Positions 1 through 10,500 of a DNA stretch of 64,000 nucleotides are shown here, one piece after another; the first letter of the stretch is position 1, and every line of letters begins with the position of its first letter. This DNA comes from Prochlorococcus marinus (GTDB lineage Bacteria; Cyanobacteriota; Cyanobacteriia; PCC-6307; Cyanobiaceae). Under the pieces are notes generated by a model. It saw only the letters and a list, made by a program, of their open reading frames with translations. It did no database searches and was not told the origin of the DNA. A program made the translations under genes and the position numbers. Where the stretch lies: NCBI RefSeq assembly GCF_001180245.1, contig NZ_CVSV01000109.1:1-64000 (forward strand), given 5' to 3'.

Positions 1-225
1 ATCAAAGTAAAAGTATGGGAAAGGGGTGCAGGACCAACCTTAGCTTGTGGAACCGGTGCCTGTGCTATCCATGTGGCAGCTTATAAATTAGGCCTTTGTA
101 ATTCACAAACCATTGTAACCTTACCAGGAGGTAATCTTAAAATTGATTGGTCAAAAGACGATTGTGAAGTAATGATGACAGGTAATGCTAAAAAGGTTTT
201 TTCAGGATCAATGTTAGTAAATTAA
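1..225 (+). CDS. dapF: Diaminopimelate epimerase, C-terminal end (partial)
   Basis: The window opens inside this gene, so only the last 74 codons are present. The enzyme converts LL- to meso-diaminopimelate for lysine and peptidoglycan synthesis. The fragment carries the second catalytic cysteine in the context ACGTGACA, preceded by ERGAGPTLACGTG, which is the hallmark of the DapF C-terminal half. The stop codon TAA shares its last A with the ATG of the next gene, implying translational coupling with the cysteine desulfurase. Another gene of the same pathway, dapB, lies at 54968-55816. The identification is firm although the N-terminal cysteine is outside the window. Confidence 0.95.
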   Translation: MKVKVWERGAGPTLACGTGACAIHVAAYKLGLCNSQTIVTLPGGNLKIDWSKDDCEVMMTGNAKKVFSGSMLVN

Positions 226-1397
226 TGGAAAATAATTTTATCTATTTAGATAATGCATCCACAACTCCATTATCTGAGAATGTTTTAAATATAATTAATT
301 CAACTTATAGGAATTATTGGCATAACCCTTCATCTACATATGAGCTAGGGATAAAATGCTCTACATATCTTGAAAAAATTAGATCAAAAATTGCTTATAA
401 ATTTGAAGCAGATCCGGAGGATATAATTTTTACATCTGGTTCTTCGGAATCGACAAATATAGTATTTAATAATATTTATGAGAACTTTAAAAATGGTAGG
501 GCTGTTATTTCAAATGTGGAACATCAAGCTACAACTATTTGTGCTAATAAACTAAGAAAACAAAATTGGGATATTTACGAATGGATGGTAAATAATGATG
601 GAATTTTAAATATTTCTAATATCGAAAACATTTTAAGCAATAATACTAAGCTTGTATCAATTATTTGGGGACAAAGTGAAATAGGGACAATACAACCTGT
701 CCAATTTATTGGTTCCAAATGTGAAGAATTAAATATAATGTTTCATTTAGATGGTACTCAAATATTAAGTAATGGAATATTCAGTTGGAAAGATCTTAAA
801 TGTGATTTTTTAAGTTTATCTGCTCATAAATTTGGAGGTCCAAAAGGGATCGGTATTCTTTTAACAAAAGAAAAGTCTAGACAAATTTTAAAAAATACTG
901 ACATATCACTTACTCAGGAATTTTCAATTAGACAAGGTACACAAGCTTTGCCATTAATCGCTGGAATGTATGAATCATTAAAGAATATTGAAGGAAAAAT
1001 TAAATTACATGATTACATAACTGAATTCCCTTCTAATAATATTAATAAACTTAAAAATTATTTTTTTCAAAAAATTAAAGATAATAATCATATAAAGATT
1101 ACGGGTAGTATTAACCATAGACTTCCAAGTCATATTTCTTTTCTACTATTAAACAAACGATTTAACCCTATAAGGGCTTATAAGATTGTTAATTTCATGT
1201 CAGAAAATAAAATAGCCATAAGTAGTGGAAGTGCTTGTTCAAGCTCATCTGGGAAACCTAGCTCAACACTTAAAAATATTGGTTTAAAAGATGATGAACT
1301 ATATTCAAATATTCGTGTTACTTTAGGTTCAATAAACAATAAGTCAGAAATAGATAAATTTTTAGAACTTATTCAAATATGTATTGACAAATTTTAA
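225..1397 (+). CDS. Cysteine desulfurase (NifS/IscS family)
   Basis: A PLP enzyme that removes sulfur from cysteine to supply Fe-S clusters and other thio-cofactors in the cytoplasm. The 390-residue length fits the family. The motif LSAHKFGGPKG places the PLP lysine at K202, H100 lies in the expected NVEHQA motif, and GSACSS places the catalytic persulfide cysteine at C338 on a short loop, as in NifS/IscS rather than SufS. The ATG overlaps the dapF stop by one base, and its own stop overlaps the next ATG by one base. Which of several cyanobacterial paralogues (nifS, iscS, csd) it matches cannot be settled from sequence alone. Confidence 0.9.
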   Translation: MENNFIYLDNASTTPLSENVLNIINSTYRNYWHNPSSTYELGIKCSTYLEKIRSKIAYKFEADPEDIIFTSGSSESTNIVFNNIYENFKNGRAVISNVEHQATTICANKLRKQNWDIYEWMVNNDGILNISNIENILSNNTKLVSIIWGQSEIGTIQPVQFIGSKCEELNIMFHLDGTQILSNGIFSWKDLKCDFLSLSAHKFGGPKGIGILLTKEKSRQILKNTDISLTQEFSIRQGTQALPLIAGMYESLKNIEGKIKLHDYITEFPSNNINKLKNYFFQKIKDNNHIKITGSINHRLPSHISFLLLNKRFNPIRAYKIVNFMSENKIAISSGSACSSSSGKPSSTLKNIGLKDDELYSNIRVTLGSINNKSEIDKFLELIQICIDKF

Positions 1398-2023
1398 TGG
1401 AAACCAATTACAGACTACCTAAAGATTTAAATGAATCTCTTAAGAATATGGAGGATGCAATTATTCCAAGTTTATTAGATTCAAATAAAAGATTTACTAT
1501 AGAATTTAATTTTGAAGGGTTGAAGTTTAACAGAATTGGAATAACTATCTACAAGATATTGTCTAAAAATAATAATGTATTCATAACATTTGCTGATCAA
1601 GGTGCTGTGGCTTTGGCTCAAAGAGACTATCCAGATATCAAAGATAAAATCTTTACTTTTAAATCATTTAATGAATCTAATAATATAAATAATATTGATA
1701 GTGCAATGATATCGATACTACCTCAGCCATATGATTTCGATTTATTTGAACCAATGTCTGATAATTATCAAGGTACGCATTATTCATTAAATCCAAAATT
1801 TGAAGATGCCAATATTGGTATAGGAAGTGTTATTAGAGAGCGACGTAAAAACTTTGTCAAAACATGGAAAAATATTTATTTTCTGCAGCCTTTAAATAAA
1901 GCTGCTCTTATGCATATTTATCCAAATAACTGGTTGCTTTTCAAAGAAGAAAATAAAAGATATTTTTTTAAAAAAGAATTTGAAATTAAACCCGACAATG
2001 AATCTATTTTTGTAAATTTATAG
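1397..2023 (+). CDS. DUF1995 family protein
   Basis: A 208-residue soluble protein without signal peptide or membrane helix. The N-terminal LPKDLNESLKNMEDAI and the central LSxxNNNVFITFADQGAVALAQRDYP-like stretch resemble the DUF1995 family, found in cyanobacteria and chloroplasts. Plant members include LPA3, implicated in photosystem II assembly; transferring that role here is inference. It starts on the last base of the cysteine desulfurase stop and ends two bases before dacB, so it is probably co-transcribed with both. Confidence 0.7.
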   Translation: METNYRLPKDLNESLKNMEDAIIPSLLDSNKRFTIEFNFEGLKFNRIGITIYKILSKNNNVFITFADQGAVALAQRDYPDIKDKIFTFKSFNESNNINNIDSAMISILPQPYDFDLFEPMSDNYQGTHYSLNPKFEDANIGIGSVIRERRKNFVKTWKNIYFLQPLNKAALMHIYPNNWLLFKEENKRYFFKKEFEIKPDNESIFVNL

Positions 2024-2024
2024 A

Positions 2025-3248
2025 TTGAATGTGATAAAAAAAATATATTCATTTTTTTTTATTGTTCTTGTATTAGTAACATCTCCTTTCTTAATAAGAT
2101 ATTTACTAGCAAAACAGAAAATAACTATTTTAAATAGTATTTATTTTAATTTCCCGGGAATAATCACTAAAAACAAAATATGTCCTACTTATGATGCTTT
2201 ATTGAATCAAACGCTTGATGATTCATTTAGTGTATCAATTATTAATAATAAAGGGGAAATAATAAGTTCCTACAATGAGGATGTTCCAAGGTTACCAGCA
2301 TCTAACCAAAAATTATTCTCATCAGCTTATGTTTTAAGTAAATATAAATTAAATAATAATTTAAAAACTTCCTTATTTAAAAATAAAAACGATTATTATT
2401 TACATGGTCAAGGTGATCCAGATCTTAATTATGAACATATAATCGAACTAATTTCAAATGTTAAAGAAAATAAAATTATTAACTTTAATATTGTAGAAAT
2501 TGATTCAAAATTATATTGGCCTAATGGTTGGACAAATACTGATAAACTTTACGAATATGGATCTCCAATTACATCTCTTGCAATAGAAAGTAATCACAAT
2601 AAATATGATGATATTTATGCATTAAAAAATTTTATTAAAAATTATTTAAAAAATAAATTTCCAAATTCAAAAATTAATATAGATTTTTTTGATTCAGAAA
2701 AAACTTTTTATTTAAAAAATATTAAAGAGATAAATAAAGTATATTCAACTCCAATTCTTTCATTATTAACTCTAACAAATTCTGAAAGCCACAATTTTAC
2801 GGCTGAATCTCTTTTTAAAAATGCCTCAAATACATGGAACGATAATAACTATATAAAATTGAAAAGATGGCTTGAAAATAAAGGTCTCCCAGCAACTAAT
2901 GCATACTTTGCAGATGCTAGTGGATTGTCTCGAAATAATAAAATTACAACAAAGTTAGTTGTATCGTTTTTAGATAAAATGAGATATTTTAATGATTTTA
3001 AAGCTTATCAATCTACACTTTCAATTACGGGAGTGAGGGGAACGTTAGCTAAAAGATTTGTAAATAGTGAATTGTCTGGAAAGTTTTTTGGCAAAACTGG
3101 GACTCTTTCAAATGTCTTTGCATTATCTGGCTATTTATATAAAAATGACAAGGCAATAATTATAAGCATTATCCAAAATTCTAATAAAATTGATAAAGAA
3201 AAAGCTTTTAAATTATTAGTTGATCTTTATTACTTGAAATCCTGTTAA
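2025..3248 (+). CDS. dacB: D-alanyl-D-alanine carboxypeptidase/endopeptidase (peptidase S13)
   Basis: A low-molecular-weight penicillin-binding protein that trims or cleaves peptidoglycan cross-links in the periplasm. Start is GTG or the adjacent in-frame codon at 2025. A hydrophobic segment at about residues 8-28 anchors or exports it. All three S13 motifs are visible: SNQK at 93-96 (catalytic serine and lysine), SHN at 255-257 and KTG at 357-359, with ADASGLSRNN between the last two. At 407 residues it is shorter than PBP4-type enzymes of about 480-500, mainly between the first and second motifs, so the extra domains appear reduced. It is the last gene of the dapF-led run and converges on coaD. 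Confidence 0.88.
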   Translation: MNVIKKIYSFFFIVLVLVTSPFLIRYLLAKQKITILNSIYFNFPGIITKNKICPTYDALLNQTLDDSFSVSIINNKGEIISSYNEDVPRLPASNQKLFSSAYVLSKYKLNNNLKTSLFKNKNDYYLHGQGDPDLNYEHIIELISNVKENKIINFNIVEIDSKLYWPNGWTNTDKLYEYGSPITSLAIESNHNKYDDIYALKNFIKNYLKNKFPNSKINIDFFDSEKTFYLKNIKEINKVYSTPILSLLTLTNSESHNFTAESLFKNASNTWNDNNYIKLKRWLENKGLPATNAYFADASGLSRNNKITTKLVVSFLDKMRYFNDFKAYQSTLSITGVRGTLAKRFVNSELSGKFFGKTGTLSNVFALSGYLYKNDKAIIISIIQNSNKIDKEKAFKLLVDLYYLKSC

Positions 3249-3257
3249 AAAAAAATA

Positions 3258-3731
3258 TTATTTAAAATATTCTTTTAAATCCCTCTCAACAGAGGGGGGT
3301 ACCATGTGATTAATTTCTCCACCAAATTTTGCAACTTCTTTTACTAAAGAACTACTAAGAAAACTATAATTTGTATTTGTCGATAAAAATATAGTTTCAA
3401 TATCATTATTAAGAGATTTATTTGTATGAGCAATCTGAAGTTCATACTCAAAATCACTCATTGCTCTTAAGCCTCTAAGAATAAGATTAGCTTTTAGATC
3501 ATTTGCACAATCAACAGTTAGGCCAGAATAAGAAATAACTTCAATATTAGGTAAATGAGAAAGAGAATTTTTTATTTGTATTATTCTTCTTTCAAGATTA
3601 AATGTTGGTGTTTTAGAGGTATTTTCTAAAACAGCAACTACTAAATTGCCAAATATTTTTTCAGTCCTTTCTATTAAATCAAGATGCCCATTTGTTAAAG
3701 GATCAAATGTACCTGGATAAAGAATTTTCAT
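3258..3731 (-). CDS. coaD: Phosphopantetheine adenylyltransferase
   Basis: Catalyses the penultimate step of coenzyme A synthesis, joining 4'-phosphopantetheine and ATP to give dephospho-CoA. The 157 residues match the family. The N-terminal [16 protein letters not shown] holds the nucleotidyltransferase T/HxGH signature (TNGH, residues 13-16), [11 protein letters not shown] is the pantetheine-binding stretch, and [15 protein letters not shown] matches the C-terminal ISSSxVRE motif. It converges with dacB across only nine bases and is divergent from the flavin reductase gene at 3791, with 59 bases between starts. Confidence 0.95.
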   Translation of the reverse strand: MKILYPGTFDPLTNGHLDLIERTEKIFGNLVVAVLENTSKTPTFNLERRIIQIKNSLSHLPNIEVISYSGLTVDCANDLKANLILRGLRAMSDFEYELQIAHTNKSLNNDIETIFLSTNTNYSFLSSSLVKEVAKFGGEINHMVPPSVERDLKEYFK

Positions 3732-3790
3732 GAATTTATTATGATCGAATAAGAAATTTAGTTAAAATAAGATTATTAGTTAAATCAATT

Positions 3791-4279
3791 ATGACATTAA
3801 ATCTAGAAGCAAAAAAAGTCTTATTAAGAAAAATACCTCACGGATTATTTATTTGTGGCGTTAGAGACGAGGATAAAAATGAAGTGAATGGATTTACTGC
3901 AAGTTGGGTGACTCAAGGTTCTTTCACCCCACCATTAGTTGTAATGGCTGTTAGAGCAGAGGGTTCTAGTCATGAAATAATAAAGTCAACCAATAAGTTC
4001 TCATTAAATGTGCTCAAAAGTGATCAAAAGGATCTAGCAGCTGTTTTCTTTAAACCTCAAAAAGCATTAGGAGGTAGATTTGAATCTGTTGAATTTAATT
4101 TAGGTGAGCTTGGATTGCCTATTTTAGTTGATAGTGTTGGTGGTGTTGAATGTAATGTCGTTGGAAGTGTTATGCATGGAGACCATACCGTTTTTGTAGG
4201 AGAGGTTCAATCTGCTTATCTGAATAATGATGTTGACTCACTAAATTTATCTTCAACTGGCTGGAATTATGGAGGTTAA
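3791..4279 (+). CDS. Flavin reductase-like domain protein
   Basis: A 162-residue single-domain protein of the flavin reductase/flavoredoxin-like FMN-binding split-barrel family. Recognisable stretches are LRKIPHGLFICGV, NGFTASWVTQGSFTPPLVVMAV and FSLNVLKSDQ, which form the FMN pocket in this fold. In cyanobacteria the same domain is also the C-terminal part of flavodiiron proteins; here it stands alone, without metallo-beta-lactamase or flavodoxin modules. Its electron donor and acceptor cannot be deduced. uvrC follows nine bases downstream. Confidence 0.8.
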   Translation: MTLNLEAKKVLLRKIPHGLFICGVRDEDKNEVNGFTASWVTQGSFTPPLVVMAVRAEGSSHEIIKSTNKFSLNVLKSDQKDLAAVFFKPQKALGGRFESVEFNLGELGLPILVDSVGGVECNVVGSVMHGDHTVFVGEVQSAYLNNDVDSLNLSSTGWNYGG

Positions 4280-4288
4280 TCATTATAA

Positions 4289-6247
4289 ATGAGTAATCCC
4301 TCTATCGAAAAAATAAATAACAAATATAATTTTAAAATTGAATATAAATTAATTAATAATAAGGAATTATTAAAATCAAGATTATCCGAAATTCCAAAGT
4401 CATCTGGTTGTTATCTTTTTAAAGATATTGATAATAACTTACTTTATATCGGTAAATCTAAAAAACTACGCAGTAGAGTAAGTAGTTATTTCAATAATTA
4501 TTCAGATTTAACTCCCCGATTAAGTTTGATGGTTCGTCAAATAACTGAAATAGAAATAATAGTCACAGATAGCGAATATGAAGCATTAAATTTAGAGTCA
4601 AATTTAATTAAAGCAAACAAACCATATTTTAATATTCTTTTAAAGGATGATAAGAAATATCCATATCTTTGTATAACTTGGAGTGAAAAATATCCTCGAA
4701 TATTTATTACAAGAAGAAGAAGAAATAGAAATAATTTAGATAGATATTATGGACCTTATGTTGATGTCGGATTATTAAGGAGAACATTATTTACGATAAA
4801 AAAAATATTTCCACTTAGACAAAGACCAAGGCCAGTCTATAAAGATAGAACTTGTTTGAATTATTCAATAGGAAGATGTCCAGGTGTATGCCAAGAAGTT
4901 ATATCATCTGACGATTATAAAAAAATAATGAAACAAGTATCTATGATATTTCAGGGAAGAAATGATGACTTAGAAATATTTTTACAAAAAAAAATGCTGC
5001 AATTCTCAAATGATTTAGATTATGAGAATGCAGCAAAAATAAGGGACCAAATTTCAGGTTTAAAATTATTAACTGAATCACAAAAAATATCAATACCAGA
5101 TTCTTCAATTAATAGAGATATCTTTGGAATAGTTTCAGAAAAAAATGTAGCTAGTATACAAATTTTCCAAATGAGATCTGGTAAGCTCATTGGGAGAATT
5201 GGCTATAGTCAAAAATTAAATAATGAAGATGAAAATCTAATTTTACAAAAGATATTAGAAGAGCATTATATGAATGTTGAACCTGTAGAAATACCATCAG
5301 AAATTCTTATTCAATATAACCTTCCAAAACAAGCAACCATAGAGGATTGGTTAACGGAACTAAGAAAAAAGAAAGTAAAAATCCTAATCCCAAAAAGAAA
5401 TAAAAAACATGAAACTGTAGAAATGGTTTTAAAAAATGCAAAATTGGAATTAGATAGAATAATAAACGGGATACAAGATAATGAATCATCAATTGAGGAT
5501 CTTGCCCAAATACTTGAATTAAGCGAACAACCTAAAAGAATTGAAGGTTATGATATAAGCCATATTCAAGGTAGTGACCCTGTAGCATCACAAGTCGTTT
5601 TTATTGATGGGATTCCTTCTAAACAGCATTATAGGAAATATAAAATTAAAGATCCAAACGTTTTTATAGGACATAGTGATGATTTTGCTTCGATATATGA
5701 AGTAATACATAGAAGGTTTAAAAAATGGTCAAGATTTAAAAAAAACGGAGGTGATTTTTCAATATTAAATGATAAAACCAATAGTAAATTAGACAATGAA
5801 CTTCTATCAGATTGGCCTGATTTAATAATGATTGATGGAGGAAAAGGACAGTTAAATGCAGCTATTAAAGCATTAAAAGAATTAAATCTTGAGGAAGAAG
5901 TAACTATATGTTCATTGGCAAAAAAAAATGAAGAAATATTTATTCCAGGATTTACTAAGTCTCTTGATACTTATGAAAATCAAAAAGGGGTTCTTCTATT
6001 AAGAAGGGTAAGAGATGAAGCACATAGATTTGCATTATCTTTTCATAGAGACAAGAGATCTAAAAGAATGAATAGATCTCAATTGTCCCAAATCAGTGGA
6101 TTAGGACCATCAAGAATAAGAGAATTGCTTGAGCATTTTAAATCTATAGACGCGATAAGAATAGCTAGTAAAGAGGATTTATCAAAAGTTAAAGGACTTG
6201 GAAAAAATTCAGTAAATGATATATATGAATATTTTAACGAGTTATAA
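4289..6247 (+). CDS. uvrC: Excinuclease ABC subunit C
   Basis: The dual-incision nuclease of nucleotide excision repair, acting with UvrA and UvrB on bulky and UV lesions. The order of domains is complete: GIY-YIG nuclease (GCY at 40-42, YIG at 53-55), a cysteine-containing segment (CLNYSIGRCPGVC), a UVR motif binding UvrB (DLDYENAAKIRDQI), the RNase-H-like C-terminal nuclease (IEGYDISHIQGSDPVAS; LIMIDGGKGQLNAA) and a tandem helix-hairpin-helix at the end (LSQISGLGPSRIREL; VKGLGKNS). A length of 652 residues is normal. Mfd, which couples this pathway to transcription, is at 47590. Confidence 0.97.
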   Translation: MSNPSIEKINNKYNFKIEYKLINNKELLKSRLSEIPKSSGCYLFKDIDNNLLYIGKSKKLRSRVSSYFNNYSDLTPRLSLMVRQITEIEIIVTDSEYEALNLESNLIKANKPYFNILLKDDKKYPYLCITWSEKYPRIFITRRRRNRNNLDRYYGPYVDVGLLRRTLFTIKKIFPLRQRPRPVYKDRTCLNYSIGRCPGVCQEVISSDDYKKIMKQVSMIFQGRNDDLEIFLQKKMLQFSNDLDYENAAKIRDQISGLKLLTESQKISIPDSSINRDIFGIVSEKNVASIQIFQMRSGKLIGRIGYSQKLNNEDENLILQKILEEHYMNVEPVEIPSEILIQYNLPKQATIEDWLTELRKKKVKILIPKRNKKHETVEMVLKNAKLELDRIINGIQDNESSIEDLAQILELSEQPKRIEGYDISHIQGSDPVASQVVFIDGIPSKQHYRKYKIKDPNVFIGHSDDFASIYEVIHRRFKKWSRFKKNGGDFSILNDKTNSKLDNELLSDWPDLIMIDGGKGQLNAAIKALKELNLEEEVTICSLAKKNEEIFIPGFTKSLDTYENQKGVLLLRRVRDEAHRFALSFHRDKRSKRMNRSQLSQISGLGPSRIRELLEHFKSIDAIRIASKEDLSKVKGLGKNSVNDIYEYFNEL

Positions 6248-6335
6248 ATATTAATTAATTTTTGAAAAATAGATTTCTTGATATTGTTAAATATAACTAT
6301 ATTAAAAATATATATTTTTAAATTAATCTAGTAAT

Positions 6336-6902
6336 TTGGCAGCTGAAGCATACCTCTGGTTTAAATCACTTCACATTATTGGTGTAATCGTTTGGTTTGC
6401 GGGACTTTTTTATTTAGTAAGACTTTTTATATATCATGAAGAATCTAAAAATATGGATAATGAATTAAAAATTGCCTTTAATAAACAATACACATTGATG
6501 GAAAAAAGGCTGGCGAATATAATCACAACACCTGGCATGATATTAGCTTTAAGTATGGCTATTTGCATGGTTATTATGCAACCAAGTTGGTTAAGTGAGA
6601 AGTGGTTGCAAATTAAAATTTCTTTTGTTTTGGGATTAGTAATTTATCATTCTTATTGTTATAAAATTATGTATTCATTACAAAATGGTACTTCAACCAT
6701 TTCAGCAAAAAACCTTAGATTATTAAATGAATTGCCTACTTTATTATTATTTATAATTGTACTTTTAGTTATTTTTAAAAATAATTTTCCAACTAGTGTT
6801 GCTACATGGAGCATAGTTGGACTAATTATTTTCATGTTGGCTTCAATACAATTATATGCAAAGATTAGAAAGAAAAATGAGAATTCATTAAGTAATGAAT
6901 AG
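6336..6902 (+). CDS. hemJ: Protoporphyrinogen IX oxidase HemJ
   Basis: An integral membrane enzyme that oxidises protoporphyrinogen IX to protoporphyrin IX, the branch point for heme and chlorophyll. HemJ replaces HemG/HemY in most cyanobacteria. The 188-residue product has four predicted membrane helices and the characteristic N-terminal LWFKSLHIIGVIVWFAGLFY with a conserved histidine, followed by RLFIYHEE. The start is TTG at 6336; there is no upstream ATG in frame close by. Its stop overlaps the following PHP gene by eight bases. It feeds ChlH (55918) and AcsF (41842) in this window. Confidence 0.85.
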   Translation: MAAEAYLWFKSLHIIGVIVWFAGLFYLVRLFIYHEESKNMDNELKIAFNKQYTLMEKRLANIITTPGMILALSMAICMVIMQPSWLSEKWLQIKISFVLGLVIYHSYCYKIMYSLQNGTSTISAKNLRLLNELPTLLLFIIVLLVIFKNNFPTSVATWSIVGLIIFMLASIQLYAKIRKKNENSLSNE

Positions 6903-7542
6903 GGAAGACTTAGTAAAATTAACTTCCAATATTAATAAAAATAGTTGTCCTAAAAATATTAATTTTCATTGTCATACAACATTTAGTGATGGAAGTTTAG
7001 AACCATATGAACTTTTAGAACAAGCTTATAAAAATAACTTAAAATTTTTATCAATAACCGATCATCATACAATTAAAGCTCATGAACATATAAAAAAAAA
7101 TAATATACTCAAAAATTATCCTAAAGATTCTTTTACATTAATTTCGGGAATAGAAATTAATTGTTTGATTTTAGGATGTTTAGTACATGTAATTGGATTG
7201 GGCATAGATATAAAAAGTAAATACCTACATCCCTACATCCTTGGAGAGTCTCCAATAGGTAATGATTTAAATATTAAATCAGTTATAAAAGCAATAAATT
7301 TAGCCGGTGGTTTATCATTTCTTGCACATCCAGCGAGATACAGGATTCCCTTTTATAAATTAATTCCAGAGGCCAAAATACAAGGTATTGATGGAATAGA
7401 GGTTTGGTACGATTATGAACTTAATGAAGTATGGAATCCTAGTTTATTTGTATGTTCAGAAATAGATAAATTAGCAGATAAATACTCAATGCTAAAAACA
7501 TGCGGAACAGATAGTCATGGACTTTCTCTATTAGGTAGATAA
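6895..7542 (+). CDS. PHP domain metal-dependent phosphoesterase
   Basis: A 215-residue PHP-fold hydrolase. Metal-binding motifs appear in order: FHCHTTFSDGS near the N-terminus, SITDHHT, an acidic ISGIEINC, FLAHPAR and CGTDSHG near the end. Such small stand-alone PHP proteins hydrolyse phosphoesters such as nucleoside monophosphates or 3',5'-bisphosphates; the substrate here is unknown. The gene starts inside the hemJ 3' end and converges with cobN with one base between the stop codons, so transcription of the two must overlap. Confidence 0.82.
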   Translation: MNREDLVKLTSNINKNSCPKNINFHCHTTFSDGSLEPYELLEQAYKNNLKFLSITDHHTIKAHEHIKKNNILKNYPKDSFTLISGIEINCLILGCLVHVIGLGIDIKSKYLHPYILGESPIGNDLNIKSVIKAINLAGGLSFLAHPARYRIPFYKLIPEAKIQGIDGIEVWYDYELNEVWNPSLFVCSEIDKLADKYSMLKTCGTDSHGLSLLGR

Positions 7543-7543
7543 T

Positions 7544-10500
7544 TCAGAATTCGTTTTTTTCAATTATTGAATCAGTATTAATAATTATGTTCTTTAAATT
7601 TTCAATGACATCTGATGAACAATTATTCCACATTTTTCTATTGACAATTTCAAGAAATCTTTGTGCAATATCTCTTAAAGCCCATGGATTATTCTCTAGA
7701 AAGAAATTCCTAAGATCCAGATCACATAACCATGATTTATAAACTTCCTCATAACACCAATCTGAGACTACTTCAGTAGAAGCATCAAAAGCATATAAGT
7801 AATCTAGTGTAGCTGAAAATTCAAACGCTCCTTTATAACCATTATCCTTCATTCCATTTATCCATTTAGGGTTAAGTATTCTTGATATTACAACTTTATT
7901 AATTTCATCTTGTAATTTCGAAATTTTGGATAATCCAAATTTTGATAAATCACCATGATACATTTGAGGAAATTTACCGCTCAATTTTTTTACTGCTGAA
8001 GATAATCCACCCTGAAACTGATAATAATCATCAGAATCTAAAATATCATGTTCCTTATTATCTTGGTTATGAACAACTAACTGCACATTTTTAAGAGCAT
8101 TTTCTAATGATTTTTTATCCTCTATAGGCTCAAGATTATCATTGTAAATCCACTTACTCCAATTAAGAAAAGATTCTCCAAAATCATCAATATTTTCCCA
8201 ATTAGAATTAGAAATTAGTTCTTGCAGACCAGCTCCATATGAACCTGGAGCTGACCCAAATATACGATTAATTGAATCCCCATCCCTTGCTGCCCCAGCA
8301 AGAGGGTTAAATTTATCATCCTCATTAAGAACAGAAACAAGATTTATTGCTTTAGAAGTTAATTTTACTAACTGTGGAAACGCATCTCTAAACATTCCCG
8401 AAATCCTTAAAGTAACATCAACCCTTGGTCTTTCGAGAACAGATAAAGGAATGATTTCTAGATCAACTACTCTTCTTGAAGGCCCATCCCAAATAGGCTG
8501 TACTCCTAATAAATATAGTATTTGACAAATGTCTTCACCACCATTTCTCATTGTGGATGTAGCCCATACAGATATTGCTATATTTTTTAAATCTTCTCCA
8601 TTATCTTGTTTGTATAAATCAAGTATTTGTAATGCGGACTGACAACCAACACTCCATGCTGATTCAGTTGGAAGTCCTCTCGAATCAACTGAAAAGAAAT
8701 TTTTACCAGTGGGTAAAGTTTCAGTTTTACCTCTAGTAGGGGCTCCAGATGGACCACTTTTTACATATTGTCCATTTAATGAATTAATAAATGATAATTT
8801 CTCATTATATGAAGAATTAATGATTGGATATAGAATCTCTTTTTTTAATAATAAAAAATACTTATTATGTTTTTTTTCATTAAAGAAATAGTCTATTATT
8901 TTTTGATTTTTATATTTTTCTAGATTTTTTATATTGGTATTCTTTTTGTAAAAAAACAAATATATTAAATACTTTGCTTGTTGTTCCAAAAAATCAATAG
9001 CCATTCTAAAGTTTAAAATGTTTTTCTTGGAAAAAGTAAATAATATTTTTTTATCCTTTTCACTTAACATTTGATCATATTGATTTGTCCAAGGATTCAA
9101 ATCTAGTTTTAAATGTTTTGCTATATATTGAATAACACCAATTCGGTTGGAATTTGGTACTCTAGCAATACACAAGAATAAATTTATTTCATTTATCTCA
9201 TTCTGCCTTTTACCAAAAATATGCAAACCTGTCCTAATTTGAGATTCTTTAATTTTGCAAAGAAAGGAATCAATTTCTTCTAATTGATTATTTTTATTCT
9301 TTAAAGTAATTTCGCGAAAATCTTTTTTAATTAATTCAAAAATGGATTTTTCTATTATTGCAATACGATAAGAATTTAATAATTTTGCTTCAAAATATTC
9401 GTCTAAATAATTTTCTAATATTGAATATTTTCCATATAATTCAGACCTATCCAAAGGAGGGGTTAAATGATCAATAATTGTTGCAGCAGTTCTTCTTTTA
9501 GCTTGGGATCCTTCTCCAGGATCATTTACGATAAAGGGATATATGTTTGGTATTGCTGGACAAATAATATTTGGAAAACATTTATTGCTGAGACCTATAG
9601 ATTTACCAGGTAACCATTCAACAGTCCCATGTTTTCCAATATGGCACATAGCATTTGCATTAAAAACTTTTTCAATCCAAAAATATTGTGCTAAATATCT
9701 ATGGGGAGGTGGAAGATCGGGAGAATGAATATCTCTATCAGTGAAAGCGTCATAACCTCTTTGAGGTTGAATCAACAATGTTATTTTTCCAAATCTAATA
9801 CCATTTATTGAGAAGCCTTTATTATCTAGATCGATCGCATCAGATGGTTTACCCCAACGACTAACAATAATATTTTTGGGATCAAGTTCTAAATAATTCC
9901 AATATTTTAAATATTCACTAAGTGGTAAGTAATCTAATGGCTTATTATTTTGAGATTCAATATCATTAGTTCTAGTTTTTATAAGCATTGACATTAATTC
10001 CGAAGAATCTTGAGGATAATCACAAGATCCAAGGTCATAACCTTCTTCTTTTAACCAATTAAGAATATTTATTATTGAAGATGGTGTATTTAGACCAACG
10101 CCATTACCGATTCTTCCATTCTTTACTGGATAATTACTTATTACTAAACAAATTCTCTTATCAAAATTATTAAGTTTCTGAAGTTTCACATAATTTGTTG
10201 CAAATTTTGAAATCCATTTGATACCTACTTGATCAGCTTTGTAACTAGTTATTTCACTGTAGAGTGTATTTTTCCTAGAAATTATTTCTTTAAATGCTGA
10301 AGGACAGGTGGTAATTCTTCCATCAAATTCGGGAATAATTATTTGCATTAATAAATCAGATGAATTCATTCCAACAGAAGAATTTAACCACTTTTTTCTT
10401 GATCTATTAGAAGAAAGAAGTTGTAAAATTGGAATTTTAAGAGAAGTAAAAATATTCGTTGAATTTTCAATTAAATCGTTATTTTTGATTTGAGATGAAG

